Part shown: in pieces, positions 1 through 9,165 of the stretch
How the letters are laid out: each line of letters starts with the position of its first letter
Numbering within the stretch: position 1 is the first letter of the stretch
Assembly (NCBI GenBank): GCA_958296165.1
Contig: OY282447.1
Location: 3,348,001 to 3,412,000 of the forward strand
DNA length: 64,000 bases
Direction of reading: 5' to 3'
From: an uncultured Pseudomonadales bacterium
Lineage (GTDB): Bacteria; Pseudomonadota; Gammaproteobacteria; Pseudomonadales; Azotimanducaceae
Made by a program: the position numbers and the translations under genes
The notes under the pieces: model-generated
Database searches by the model: none
The model's input: only the letters and a program-made list of their open reading frames with translations
Told to the model about the DNA's origin: nothing

Positions 1-2
1 TC

Positions 3-323
3 ATCGTCATCAACACCGCGCGCGGCCCCATCATCGACTTGGACGCGCTGCACGACGCCATGCGCGACGACACCGTGCTGGCCGCCGGCCTCGATGTGCT
101 GCCGGACGAACCCGCCAACCTGAACGCGCCGCTCATCGCCGCGTGGCACAGCAACGAGGAATGGATCAAGCACCGGCTTGTGGTCACCCCGCATTCGGCG
201 TTCTTCACGCCGGAGAGCGTGCGCGACATACGAGCGTTTGCGGCCCGCACGGCGGCGCGCTACCTGCGCGAAGGGCGGCTGGCGAATTGCGTGAACGAAC
301 AACACCTGGCCGATAGGCGGTGA
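3..323 (+). CDS. D-isomer-specific 2-hydroxyacid dehydrogenase, C-terminal part (truncated by window edge)
   Basis: Only the last 106 codons are inside the window; reading frame 3 is open from the first base. It begins IVINTARGPIIDLDAL, the conserved strand and helix of the NAD-binding domain in D-2-hydroxyacid dehydrogenases. The catalytic-domain segment GLDVLPDEP follows, then VVTPHSAFFTPES with the conserved histidine of the acid-base pair. The spacing and the insert NEEWIKHRL recall the C-terminal-binding-protein-like branch of the family. Such enzymes reduce 2-keto acids or oxidise D-2-hydroxy acids with NAD(P)H in the cytoplasm; the substrate cannot be read from this fragment. It converges on the TonB receptor gene, with only 7 bp between stop codons. 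Confidence 0.9.
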   Translation: MVINTARGPIIDLDALHDAMRDDTVLAAGLDVLPDEPANLNAPLIAAWHSNEEWIKHRLVVTPHSAFFTPESVRDIRAFAARTAARYLREGRLANCVNEQHLADRR

Positions 324-330
324 CGGCGCT

Positions 331-3057
331 TCAATCGAACGTAGCGCCGATGTGGACGTAGTAGAGGCGCCCCTGCCAAGGCACGATTGAATCGCGCCGG
401 TACACCATGCCGCAGCAGGTCTCGTGCAAGGCTTGCGCCGGATAGTTGTCGAACAGGTTCTGGATGCCGAGCTTGAGCGGGTAGCGGCCTCGAAGGATCC
501 AGCCCGCCTCCGCATCGATCATCACTTCGCGCCCGAACGATTGGATGTCCTCGAGCAGCGCAGTCTTCGCGTTCTTGTGTTTTCCGAACACCCGCGCGCG
601 CAGCATGGCGTCGAATGCACCGACGGCATGGCGGGCGGTCACCACGCCGCGCATCGCCGGCATGCCGTTTTCAATGTCGAACTTGGATTCGGCGTTTATG
701 AATCGGCCGCGATCCAGCATTCGCGTTGCGTTGAAGTTGAAGGCCGCTTGCAACGACGCGCCAGCGAGCCAGCCGTCGAATTGCCAAGTTGCCACCACAT
801 CCACGCCGCGCGTCTCGGTGCGCACGTCGTTGGTGAAGAAACGCACTTGCGCGATGTCGTTGGCGCCTGGCACGCCCAATGCGGCCAAGCGCTCGGCTTG
901 CGCCGGGCCAACTTGAAACTGCGACGACAGCGTGATGCGGTCGTCGAGGCGGATGCGGTAGTGGTCCACCGTCACCGTCATGCGCCGCAACGTCGCGGTG
1001 AGGCCGGCGGTAAAGGACTGTGAACGCTCGGCGTCCAGCGGCTCTGCACCGAACAAGCCGGCGGCGGGATGCGTGGCTGGAAACAGGCCCTCCGCCACGG
1101 GAGTGCCGTCGGCGCCAATGCGGGTGGACACGTTGGCGGTGGAAATCTGCCCCGGCGTCGGGGCGCGGAAGCCCGTTCCGAACGCCATGCGCGCGTTCAC
1201 ACGCTCCGTAACGCGGTAGCGCGTGGCCAACTTCCAGATCACCACGTCGCCGAAATCGTCGAAGCGCTCGAAACGCAATGCGGCGCTCGCCAGCCACTTG
1301 GCAGTTGCGTCCGCTTCCATATCCAAGTAAGCGGCGTAGCTGCGTCGATCCACCGAGGACGCGAACGCCGGCGGATAGCCCGGAAAGCCGTTCGAGCCAA
1401 TGGGCACGGCGTTGTTGACCGGATCGCCAGTCGGACAGAGCGCGCCCACGGCCTCGAAGCCTGGGATTCGACACTCGACGACAATCAAGTCGTCGTGCGG
1501 GTCTGCGTCCACTTCCGCCGCGGTGATTTCCAAATTGAACGGATCGGCGCTCGCAAAGGGGCCGATCTCGTATGACTTCAGATCGCCTTCCTCAACACGA
1601 TAGCCCTCGTTGCGATGTTCCAAGCCGAAGGCGATGTTCAGCGGGCTGGCCAGCTGCACAGGCACAGACCAAACGAAGTCCACGTTGACGGCGAGCTCGT
1701 CGTTGACGAGGTTGCCGGGATGGAAGGCGGTGGGCGTTTCGGGCCCCAGCGAAGGATTGAGCGTGTTCTCGATGTCGTAGCGAATCGTATTCTTGCCGTA
1801 GGTAGCCGAGACTTCGGCGGTGAGGCCGTTGCCGCGCTCGTGGCGCAGGCCGCCGTGGAAGGCGTAGTCCGTCACGGCGCCGTGGAACTGAGGCGTGAAA
1901 CCGGACGGATACAGGTGCTCGCGCGGATCGTAGATCGAACCGTCGGCCAACCGCAGCGGCTTCAGTTGGCTCACTCCGGGACGGCGGTAGAAAAAGCCGC
2001 CGGTTTGGTCTTTCGTGGAATAAGTGACGAAACCGTCCAACTCCGTATTGGCAGTGAGCGGCAAGGCGGCATTGGCGACGAACATGGTCTGTTGGCGCTC
2101 CAGCCGGCCCCAAATCTGCGCCGGGCTGGCGAACGGGCGGCTGCCGCCGATGCTGTGGTAGTTGTCCGCGTAGCGCGTATCGAGATCGTCCGGCACGCCG
2201 TCGCTGCTGGGCAGAACTTGCGTTGCCTGTCCGCTCGGCGCGTAGGTATAGGTGAATGCGTCGGGGCCGTAGTAGGTCACGCCGTCTACGCTGAGCCGAC
2301 TTTGCGTTGCTTGCAGCGGGGTGATGCCAGAGCCGCCGATGGGCAGGTCGTATGGTTCGGAGCGGCTGGTGGGCGCCGCGTGCGAAACGTGGGCGCTTAG
2401 GTTCAGGAATCCGCCCTTGCCGGGCGGCCCGATGGGGAATCCGACATTCGCCTCCAAAGCGGCTTCCTCGCCATCGCCTTGCTGGTAGCCGCCGAGCCGA
2501 GTGCGCACGTCGAAACCAGAGGCATCCTCGCGCAGCTTGAAGTTGAGCACGCCGGCAATGGCATCCGAACCGTACTGCGCCGCCGCGCCGTCGCGCAGCA
2601 CTTCGACCGACTCGATGGCGATGGCCGGCAAGCCGCCGATGTCCACGCCGTGCGGCCCAAATGCGCCCAAGCGCAGCACGGCGCCCCGGTGCCGCCGCTT
2701 GCCATCGAGCAACACCAGCGCGTGGTGCGAATCCAAGCCGCGCAGATTGATCGGCCGAATGAACGAGGCGCCGTCGGAAATCGGCTGCCGGTCGACGTTG
2801 AACGACGGCACGATGGTCTTCACCACGTCCACCAGATCCGAAGAGTGGACGCTGGCGATGTCTTCTGGCCCGAACACGTCCACCGGCACGGCCGAATCTG
2901 CCGCCGTGCGCGGTTGGCTGCGCGTGCCGATGGTGACAACTACTTCGTCGGCGAGATCATCCAAGTTCGCGTTCTGTTCGGCGTCCTCGGCGGCAACCGT
3001 TGCGGTTGTGGCGCCAAGCACGATGGCGAGGAACGGCGTTGGCGTCCTCATGGTCAT
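331..3057 (-). CDS. TonB-dependent outer-membrane receptor
   Basis: A 908-residue outer-membrane receptor that would import a ligand using TonB energy. The N-terminus MTMRTPTPFLAIVLG followed by an Ala-rich stretch looks like a signal peptide. A TonB-box-like DEVVVTIGTR is next, then a plug domain containing LRGLDSHHALVLLDGKR and VEVLRDGAAAQYGSDAIAGV, and a long beta-barrel ending in YVHIGATFD. An open frame continues far upstream, but that extension is Arg/Pro-rich antisense of the neighbouring gene. I chose the ATG at 3057 because it overlaps the stop of the upstream phytanoyl-CoA dioxygenase-like gene as ATGA, suggesting translational coupling. The ligand is not evident. The vitamin- or siderophore-receptor-like plug and the PhyH neighbour suggest uptake of an organic nutrient or iron complex, which is inference. 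Confidence 0.92.
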   Translation of the reverse strand: MTMRTPTPFLAIVLGATTATVAAEDAEQNANLDDLADEVVVTIGTRSQPRTAADSAVPVDVFGPEDIASVHSSDLVDVVKTIVPSFNVDRQPISDGASFIRPINLRGLDSHHALVLLDGKRRHRGAVLRLGAFGPHGVDIGGLPAIAIESVEVLRDGAAAQYGSDAIAGVLNFKLREDASGFDVRTRLGGYQQGDGEEAALEANVGFPIGPPGKGGFLNLSAHVSHAAPTSRSEPYDLPIGGSGITPLQATQSRLSVDGVTYYGPDAFTYTYAPSGQATQVLPSSDGVPDDLDTRYADNYHSIGGSRPFASPAQIWGRLERQQTMFVANAALPLTANTELDGFVTYSTKDQTGGFFYRRPGVSQLKPLRLADGSIYDPREHLYPSGFTPQFHGAVTDYAFHGGLRHERGNGLTAEVSATYGKNTIRYDIENTLNPSLGPETPTAFHPGNLVNDELAVNVDFVWSVPVQLASPLNIAFGLEHRNEGYRVEEGDLKSYEIGPFASADPFNLEITAAEVDADPHDDLIVVECRIPGFEAVGALCPTGDPVNNAVPIGSNGFPGYPPAFASSVDRRSYAAYLDMEADATAKWLASAALRFERFDDFGDVVIWKLATRYRVTERVNARMAFGTGFRAPTPGQISTANVSTRIGADGTPVAEGLFPATHPAAGLFGAEPLDAERSQSFTAGLTATLRRMTVTVDHYRIRLDDRITLSSQFQVGPAQAERLAALGVPGANDIAQVRFFTNDVRTETRGVDVVATWQFDGWLAGASLQAAFNFNATRMLDRGRFINAESKFDIENGMPAMRGVVTARHAVGAFDAMLRARVFGKHKNAKTALLEDIQSFGREVMIDAEAGWILRGRYPLKLGIQNLFDNYPAQALHETCCGMVYRRDSIVPWQGRLYYVHIGATFD

Positions 3058-3850
3058 GCATCCCGAACGGCTCTGTGGCCGGTGTCGCCGACCGCTCGCA
3101 CATGCGGCCCGGCCTGCCAATCCTGTTCCGGCGCTCGGCAGCGCATCGCCGCATAGTGGACGGAGATGGCGCGGCGACAGTGCGCGGTGCGGTTGCGGCC
3201 GGAGCCGTGTACCAGCAAGGGGTGGAAGAACAGCGTGTCGCCTGGCTGCATTTCGACATGCACGCGCTCGCTTCGGTCGACTTCTTCGATGCCGTAGAAG
3301 CCGCGATTGACGTATTCCCAATCCGGGTCGCCGTGGTTGCGGAGCGGCCCTTGGTGGGAACCGGGAAGCACGGCCAGGCAGCCAGCCGCGCGGCTGCACG
3401 GAGAGAGCGCCGTCCATGCGGCGACGATGCCGTCCGCCGGGCGCAGGCGGAAATAGCGCAAGTCCTGATGCAGGGGATGGCGGCCGTCCACGCCGGGCGG
3501 CTTGTTGAAGACGTTGCTGACGATCACCCGCAGCGAATCGGGCGCGGCCTCCCCCACCAGCTGCGCGGCGACCGCCGCCATGCTCGGCTCGCAGGCGTAT
3601 TGCCACAGCACCGGATCCGTTACGAAATTGAGCAGCTTGTTGATGGCATGCACGGGGGTTGCCGGCTGCGCCGCGCCCTTTGCCACCATCACGTCGCGCA
3701 TCAACACCATCTCGTCGGGAACTGCGGCGCGGCCTCCACGAGGTCGAGAAAGCGCTGCTCGTAGCGCTGCTGCCGTTCGGGGTCGATCAGGCGCGGCACC
3801 AGCACGTAGCCGTCGCGCCGAAACCCACGCAGCTGTTCGTCCGTCAACAT
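3054..3850 (-). pseudogene. Phytanoyl-CoA dioxygenase (PhyH) family gene with a 1-nt frameshift
   Basis: PhyH proteins are Fe(II)/2-oxoglutarate oxygenases that hydroxylate acyl-CoAs or small molecules. The N-terminal part starts at the ATG at 3850 (MLTDEQLRGFRRDGYVLVP) and runs about 44 codons. The remainder lies in another frame and carries the iron ligands HPLHQD, the 2-oxoglutarate region and a C-terminal LLVHGSGRNR. Adding one C in the coding-strand run at 3717-3719 (TTCCC to TTCCCC) joins the halves as QFPDEM. This could be a sequencing error or a genuine inactivating deletion. The start overlaps the DUF72 stop by 7 nt and the stop overlaps the TonB receptor start, so the three genes form an operon. 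Intact length would be about 265 residues, usual for the family. Confidence 0.8.
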
Positions 3851-4542
3851 GCGAGTTCGAGGAACCGCTTGGCGAGCGTGGCACCCGCGCCGGCGTCCTC
3901 GTGCTTGAAAAACGCAAAGCCACGGGTTGCCGAGGTTGCTGCGGCACGCTGCTGCCAGCGCGTCAATTCAGCATCTTCGTAGCCGGGCTTGCGCAGGCGG
4001 AAGTAGAGCCAGTCGGTGGTGCTGTGGAAGTCCGGCAATGCCAGCTTGCCGTCTTCCGAGACGCAAATCGCGGCGCCGTGCTTGGCGAGCAGGTCGGCGA
4101 TCTCGGCGTCGAACCAGGACGCATGGCGAAACTCCCAGGCCGCCGGGAGAGCTTTCGGCCAAAGGTTCAGAAAGGTCTCCAAGCGCAAGGCATCCTTGCG
4201 CAGGAACGGCGGCAGCTGAAAGAGCACGCAGCCGAGCTTGTCCCCCAAGCGCTCCAAGCTCTGCGCCAAAAAGCCGGCCGTATCCGCGCAGTCTTCCAGC
4301 TTCGCGATGTGGGTGATGCGGCGAGACGCCTTGATGGCGAACCGGAAGTGCGCCGGCACGGCGTCGCGCCAATCTTCCAGCACGTTTGGGCGCGGCATTC
4401 GATAGAACGTGTTGTTGATTTCCACTGCCGGCAACTGCGCCGAGTAGTACGGCAACATGCCCGCCGCCTTGATATCGGACGGGTAGAAACGGCCCTTCCA
4501 CTCCTTGTAGCTATAGCCACTGGTGCCGGCCAGCCATTGCAC
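3844..4542 (-). CDS. DUF72 (YecE-like) family protein
   Basis: A 232-residue TIM-barrel-like protein of the DUF72/YecE family. Family-typical features are the opening AGTSGYSYKEWKGRFYP, the segment VEINNTFYRMP, RFAIKASRRITH, LFQLPPF and EFRHASW, and near the end WLYFRLRKPGY. The molecular function of the family is not established; I assign none. The start is uncertain: the frame stays open upstream to 4767, but similarity to the family begins at the GTG at 4542 (VQWLAGTSGY). The downstream PhyH gene starts within its last codons. The 193 bp between this start and the ATPase gene upstream show no convincing gene. Confidence 0.85.
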   Translation of the reverse strand: MQWLAGTSGYSYKEWKGRFYPSDIKAAGMLPYYSAQLPAVEINNTFYRMPRPNVLEDWRDAVPAHFRFAIKASRRITHIAKLEDCADTAGFLAQSLERLGDKLGCVLFQLPPFLRKDALRLETFLNLWPKALPAAWEFRHASWFDAEIADLLAKHGAAICVSEDGKLALPDFHSTTDWLYFRLRKPGYEDAELTRWQQRAAATSATRGFAFFKHEDAGAGATLAKRFLELAC

Positions 4543-4735
4543 GCGCTTGACTCCGTTAGGAACTGCTGGCGGTGCTCGCTCCGCCAAGAAACAAACGGCG
4601 GAACCAGCGGACGAAGGGCTTGGACTCAGCCTTCTCTGGATCCAGAACGCGGTGATGGACTGCCACAGCGCAGTGCTCAGCCAAGGTAAACAATGCGTGC
4701 CCTTCGACAAGCGGTTTCTTCGGACGAACGCGCAT

Positions 4736-5875
4736 TCACCGCACCTCCAAGCCTCGTTCGGCGGCAACGACTATGGCGTCGCCACTGATTGCTACGGCTT
4801 GCTTCCTGTGTTGCTCAATGCGCTGAATGGTGACCGCTTCAGTTGGTGCCGCGTCCGCCTTCACCACTGCTGCGAGACTCTCATAGCAATCGCGGCTGTG
4901 GGTTGTCGCGAACACCTGAACCGACAGTGCAGCAGCCTGTTCACAAACTAACCGCCACATGTTCTCCATCACAGCGTAGTGCAAACCTGCACCGATTTCG
5001 TCAACGAGTAGAAAACCGCCTTTGGCTTTGGCCAGCATCAGCGCGAGGCCGAGCATTCGCCACATGCCCTCACCGGTGCTGCCAATCGGCATCCGTTCCT
5101 GGACGTCTCGGAGTTTCACGAAAATGCCGGCAGGGCCTTCTCGTACATAGGGGCCGCGTGGCCGGTCAACCGCGCCCACCCCGCTCGCGCACACCACGGC
5201 GGCGACGCGTTCTATTCTCGGCTCCAGAATGCGCAGCGCGCATGTGACGAGCTCCTCATTCTCGGTGAGCACTACATCGCCTAGGAGCCGTGCGACGTCA
5301 GTCGCCGTCATTCCATTGCCGTCAAAGAACCGCGCACCATGACTTGGGCTGACGACCAAAGGAGAGCACGTCAGCATTGACCCGTCGACGGTCAACGGCA
5401 CATCGAAATCGTCGTTGGCTGCCGAGCATCGCGCCTGCAACAGCCGCGATTCGGCACCTTGCCTGAGATCGCTGTCTGCGAAGGGATGATGGTCGCCTGT
5501 CGCGCCTCCGTTCCGAGAGTTTCGGACACACAACCTTAACTCGTCGCACGCGGGTTGCCGCGCTGTCGATTGCGGTGCGCAATGGCTGGCCGCCAAGATC
5601 ACCTCGCCGGCCATGTTGCGGTCCGCAAATAGATGGGACAGTTCCAAGGCATAGGTGGGGTGCTGTTCGCCGTCGGGCAGTGCGTGCCATTCACCCCTCC
5701 GAAAGGCGATGTCGGAGAGCACGGAGGGCGTAGCGGAGGAAAGGAGCTGTACGCACTCCAAGATGGAAGTCTTGCCGCAGTTGTTGGCGCCAACCAAGAG
5801 ATTGACTCGCCCCAGCCCTTCCATGCGGAAGTCCTCAAGGCCGCGAAAGCCGCGAATGCGTATCGACGAGTACAA
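4736..5875 (-). CDS. RecF/OLD-like AAA-family ATPase (stand-alone)
   Basis: A 379-residue ABC/SMC-type ATP-binding protein of the AAA_15/AAA_21 kind. It opens IRIRGFRGLEDFRMEGL, with a Walker A GANNCGKT near residue 33. It later has a signature-like SIGSTGEGMWRMLGLAL region, a Walker B LLVDEIGAGLH and the downstream VFATTHSRDC. There is no TOPRIM domain, so it is not a full OLD nuclease. Start: TTG at 5873-5875, 8 nt after the DUF2628 stop and preceded by TAGGAAG, which acts as the ribosome-binding site; no ATG gives a sensible N-terminus. Proteins of this family often act in phage defence with a nuclease partner, but no partner gene is adjacent here. Function therefore remains open. Confidence 0.85.
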   Translation of the reverse strand: MYSSIRIRGFRGLEDFRMEGLGRVNLLVGANNCGKTSILECVQLLSSATPSVLSDIAFRRGEWHALPDGEQHPTYALELSHLFADRNMAGEVILAASHCAPQSTARQPACDELRLCVRNSRNGGATGDHHPFADSDLRQGAESRLLQARCSAANDDFDVPLTVDGSMLTCSPLVVSPSHGARFFDGNGMTATDVARLLGDVVLTENEELVTCALRILEPRIERVAAVVCASGVGAVDRPRGPYVREGPAGIFVKLRDVQERMPIGSTGEGMWRMLGLALMLAKAKGGFLLVDEIGAGLHYAVMENMWRLVCEQAAALSVQVFATTHSRDCYESLAAVVKADAAPTEAVTIQRIEQHRKQAVAISGDAIVVAAERGLEVR

Positions 5876-5883
5876 GGTACTTC

Positions 5884-6426
5884 CTAGGAGCTGCTGGTGG
5901 TGCTCGCACCGCCTTGCGGCGGCGACGGCTCGGTCAATGTGGGCACGGCGATCAGCCACAGCAACATGAGCCCCGCGAAGGCCAGCAGCGGGAAGTGGAT
6001 GTTCGGGCGGCAGGCGGCGGCCAATACCCGCATTTGCCGGGCGCGGTCCTGCGGCGCGCGCCGCCGCATCGCTTCGACGTGCAGGCGCACCCACTCGTAG
6101 TAGAACGCGTTGGCGTGCAGCGGGATGTAGACGCCGTACAGGCCGATCGAGAAGACCACCAGCAGGAACGCGGCCAGATTCGGCAAGCCGGCGACGCCGA
6201 TCTGCACGGCCAGCACGGCCATCAGTATGGAGGCTGCGGTGAGTCCGCCGGCCCAGCGAAACTGCCGCCGATAGAGAAACCACAGTACGCCCAGGAAGAA
6301 AGCGGCCCAGTTCCAGGACTTCGGCGCATGGCCCCGCTTGTCCGCGCGCAGGAAGTAGGGCACGTAGAAGTCTGCGCGACGTCCAACGGCGGCGGCGTAC
6401 AAGGGGCCTAGCTGTTGTTCTGCCAT
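5884..6426 (-). CDS. DUF2628 family inner-membrane protein
   Basis: A 180-residue membrane protein. After a soluble N-terminus comes the family hallmark SWNWAAFFLGVLWFLYRR, then hydrophobic segments at roughly residues 60-80, 82-102 and 145-165. The tail is Ser/Thr-rich. DUF2628 proteins have no assigned biochemical role; they are small inner-membrane proteins usually found beside unrelated genes. The ATG at 6426 lies 19 nt from the srkA stop, so it probably belongs to the same transcript as srkA upstream and the ATPase downstream. Confidence 0.85.
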   Translation of the reverse strand: MAEQQLGPLYAAAVGRRADFYVPYFLRADKRGHAPKSWNWAAFFLGVLWFLYRRQFRWAGGLTAASILMAVLAVQIGVAGLPNLAAFLLVVFSIGLYGVYIPLHANAFYYEWVRLHVEAMRRRAPQDRARQMRVLAAACRPNIHFPLLAFAGLMLLWLIAVPTLTEPSPPQGGASTTSSS

Positions 6427-6445
6427 AGAACGCGATTGTACGCGG

Positions 6446-7417
6446 TTAGAGTGGCAACGGCGGCTCGTCCAAGGCCGACAGTTGCTCCTTGAGGGCCAAG
6501 ATGTGGTTGCTCCAATAGCGCGTTTCGGCGAAGGTGGGGAACGCTGCCGGAAAGGCCGGGTCTTGCCAACGACGGCCGATCCAAGCCGCGTGGTGCATGA
6601 TGCGCAGCGTCCGCAACGGCTCGATGAGGCGTGTCTGGCGGGCGTCGAAGTCGTGGAAATCCTCGTATGCTGTAACCAGCGTGTCGAGCTGGCGCGCGCG
6701 GTCTTCCCGCTCGCCGGCCAGCAGCATCCATAGATCTTGCATCGGCGGGCCGGTCATGGCGTCGTCGAAATCCACGAAGTTGGGGGCGTCGTATCGCCAC
6801 AGCAGGTTGCCTAGGTGGCAATCGCCGTGGATGCGGATGGCGTCGGGCAGCGCCTCGAACACGGGCGCGATGCGCTCTATCAACTGCATGGCAACGGCTC
6901 GGTAGGCGTCTCGGAGTTCATCGGCGATGAACGAGCTGGCGAGCAGGAACTCGGCAGAATCGTTGCCGAACTCCGCCACGCTCATGCGGCGGCGGTGGCG
7001 AAACGGCTGCGCGGCACCGACGGCGTGCATCCGCCCGAGGGCATGGCCAAGGATGCGCAGCACGGCGGGGTCTTCCACGTTGGGCACTCGTCCTGCCTCG
7101 CGCTGAAACACGGCGTAGCGGAAGTCGGCGTGCTTGAACAGGGTAGTGCCGTCGCGTTCGATAGGCGCTGCACATGGCAGCTCGGCCTCGCACAGTTCGC
7201 GAATGAACGCGTGTTCTTCCGAGATGGCCGCATCGCTCCAACGGTTGGGACGGTAGAACTTGGCGATCACCGGCTCGTCGTCCTCGAGGGCGAACTGGTA
7301 GACGCGGTTCTCGTAGCTGTTGAGGGCCAGGAACGCGCCGTCGGTGCGAAAGCCAGCGGCGTCCATGGCGTTCAGCATGGTGTCCGGCGTCAATGCGTCG
7401 TAGGGCCTGCTAGACAT
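6446..7417 (-). CDS. srkA: Stress response serine/threonine kinase SrkA (YihE)
   Basis: A 323-residue APH-fold protein kinase. Family landmarks are LNSYENRVYQFALEDDEPVIAKFYRP (nucleotide-binding lobe, Lys in AKFY), the catalytic-loop segment IRIHGDCHLGNLLW (Asp and Asn), and NFVDFDDAMTGPPMQDLWMLL (metal-binding Asp). SrkA homologues phosphorylate Ser/Thr and counter envelope-stress-induced death; in Enterobacteria the gene precedes dsbA. Here the ATG lies within the last codons of modC (8-nt overlap), so expression is probably coupled to the molybdate transporter operon. The length matches the family. Confidence 0.93.
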   Translation of the reverse strand: MSSRPYDALTPDTMLNAMDAAGFRTDGAFLALNSYENRVYQFALEDDEPVIAKFYRPNRWSDAAISEEHAFIRELCEAELPCAAPIERDGTTLFKHADFRYAVFQREAGRVPNVEDPAVLRILGHALGRMHAVGAAQPFRHRRRMSVAEFGNDSAEFLLASSFIADELRDAYRAVAMQLIERIAPVFEALPDAIRIHGDCHLGNLLWRYDAPNFVDFDDAMTGPPMQDLWMLLAGEREDRARQLDTLVTAYEDFHDFDARQTRLIEPLRTLRIMHHAAWIGRRWQDPAFPAAFPTFAETRYWSNHILALKEQLSALDEPPLPL

Positions 7418-8498
7418 CGCCGGTGCGCACCGCCACGGACTTGATCAACGCTTGCACTCGAACGCCCGCAGCCAGCCCCAGCTCGTCCACCGAGCGGTGC
7501 GTGATGCGCGCCAACAAACACTCGGCTTCGCCTTGGTCTGCGTCGCAGCGGACGCGCGCAAGCACCGAATCGCCGCGCTCGCGCAGCGCTTCGATCTCGC
7601 CATCGACGCGGTTGAGGATGCTCACGTGGTGGACGCTGGAGGTGGACAAGCTGACGTCTCGAGCCGGGATGAAAAGCGCGATCTCGGGCCCTGCGGCCGA
7701 AAGGTCGCCCGGCACATACAGCTTCGCGTCGCCGAAGGCGAGTTCGGAGAGGCGGTAGCGGGCGTCGAAGGCTTGAAATCGGCAGTGAATCACCGCGCCT
7801 GGATCGTCGCCCGACAGCGGCTCGGCGAAGGAAGTGGAGAATGCGCTCACGGAGTCGACGAGCGCGACCTGGCCATCGGCCGCCAGCAATACTTGGTCTG
7901 CCACGGCCAACACCTCCGGCAGCGAGTGGGACACATACACTATCGGCACCGCATGGCGCTGGCAAAGGCCGTGCAGGTACGGCGCGATCTCGCGCCGCGA
8001 TTGCGCGTCTAGAGCAGACATGGGTTCGTCGAACAGCCACAGCTTGGCGGGCGCAAGCAAAGCGCGGCCGAGCGCCACGCGCTGGCGTTGGCCGCCGGAG
8101 AGCTGATGCGGGTAGAGGGCTAGGAGCGGCGCCAAATCCAGCGCTGCCACCACTTCGTCGAACGCCAGCCGCGTGCCTTCTCGTTTGCCGGCATGGACGG
8201 CGAACTCCAGATTGCGGCGCGCGTTCAAGTGGGGAAACAGGCGCGGCTCCTGGAACACCGTCGATACGCTGCGGGCGTGTGCTGGCATGGCGCGTTGCCG
8301 GGGTGCCTGCCAGCGTTCGCCATCCACTTCGACGAGCGCCGGCGCATCCGGCTCGAAGCCGGCAACCAAACGCAGCCATGTGGATTTGCCAGCGCCGGAT
8401 GCGCCCACCAGCGCAGCGACTCCCTCCAACGCCAGATCCAAATCCGCACGCAGCGCGAAACTGCCGCGCACCACTTCGCCTCGGACGCGCAGTTGCAT
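7410..8498 (-). CDS. modC: Molybdate ABC transporter ATP-binding protein ModC
   Basis: A 362-residue ATPase that powers molybdate (or tungstate) import. It has a Walker A GASGAGKST near residue 33, a Q-loop in VFQEPRLFPHLNARRN, the ABC signature LSGGQRQRVALGRALL, a Walker B LWLFDEPMSALD and the switch histidine in VYVSHSLPEV. The last third matches the MOP/TOBE oxyanion-binding domain seen in ModC (VARVRCD... HRSVDELGLAAGVRVQALIKSVAV). The start ATG directly abuts the modB stop. Gene order modA-modB-modC is classical. Confidence 0.96.
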   Translation of the reverse strand: MQLRVRGEVVRGSFALRADLDLALEGVAALVGASGAGKSTWLRLVAGFEPDAPALVEVDGERWQAPRQRAMPAHARSVSTVFQEPRLFPHLNARRNLEFAVHAGKREGTRLAFDEVVAALDLAPLLALYPHQLSGGQRQRVALGRALLAPAKLWLFDEPMSALDAQSRREIAPYLHGLCQRHAVPIVYVSHSLPEVLAVADQVLLAADGQVALVDSVSAFSTSFAEPLSGDDPGAVIHCRFQAFDARYRLSELAFGDAKLYVPGDLSAAGPEIALFIPARDVSLSTSSVHHVSILNRVDGEIEALRERGDSVLARVRCDADQGEAECLLARITHRSVDELGLAAGVRVQALIKSVAVRTGDV

Positions 8499-9164
8499 CT
8501 ACGGGCGCAACCAGCGATACGTGAAAGTCAGCACCAAGAGCGAGAACGCCAGCAAGCCGCCGGCGATGGCGTGTGCCCCCGCGTAGTCCAGCGTTTCCAC
8601 GCGGTCGAACAACGCAATGGAGAGGACGCGGGTTTCGCCGGGAATGTTGCCGCCTATCATCAACACGATGCCGAACTCGCCCACGGTGTGGGCGAAACCG
8701 AGCACGGCGGCGGCAACGAGCGCTTTGCGGTGCAGTGGCAACACCAAGCGCAGGAAGCGCGGCATCGGGGCCGTGCCCAGGCTGGCGGCAGCTTCGAGCA
8801 GCTGCGCATCGGTGCCGCGAAACGCCGACGTCAGCGGCCCGGTGACGAATGGCAGTGAGTAGATCATGGAACCCAGCACCAAGCCGGCGAACGTAAACGC
8901 CAAAGGTGCGCCGAAGATGGCGTCGGCCAGCCCGCCGAGCGGCCCGCTGCGCGCCATCGCGATCAGCAGATAGAAGCCCATCACGGTCGGCGGCAGCACC
9001 AGCGGCAGCGCCGTGAGCGCCTCGACGGGCGCCCGCCACTTCGATCTCGTGCGCGCGATCCACCAGGCCAGCGGCGGCGCCAGCACGAGCAGGATGGCAG
9101 TGGTGGCGAGCGCCAGCAGCGCCGTCACCCAAGCGGCTTCGAGAACGTCGGCGCCAGCGGGCAC
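8499..9164 (-). CDS. modB: Molybdate ABC transporter permease ModB
   Basis: A 221-residue integral membrane permease with about five or six hydrophobic segments. The binding-protein-dependent transport motif, which docks onto ModC, is the EAAASLGTAPMPRFLRLVLP region, and the family motif LPLVLPPTVMGFYLL is present. GTG at 9164 is the most likely start: it lies 1 nt after the modA stop (9166-9168) and gives a normal length. The open frame continues further upstream, but there it is a shadow of modA. Confidence 0.95.
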   Translation of the reverse strand: MPAGADVLEAAWVTALLALATTAILLVLAPPLAWWIARTRSKWRAPVEALTALPLVLPPTVMGFYLLIAMARSGPLGGLADAIFGAPLAFTFAGLVLGSMIYSLPFVTGPLTSAFRGTDAQLLEAAASLGTAPMPRFLRLVLPLHRKALVAAAVLGFAHTVGEFGIVLMIGGNIPGETRVLSIALFDRVETLDYAGAHAIAGGLLAFSLLVLTFTYRWLRP

Positions 9165-9165
9165 G

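Noticed and set aside
331-3606. A 1091-codon open frame covering the TonB receptor and its upstream region
   Set aside because: The first 183 codons are Arg/Pro-rich and lie antisense or out of frame to the PhyH gene; the signal peptide begins at 3057.
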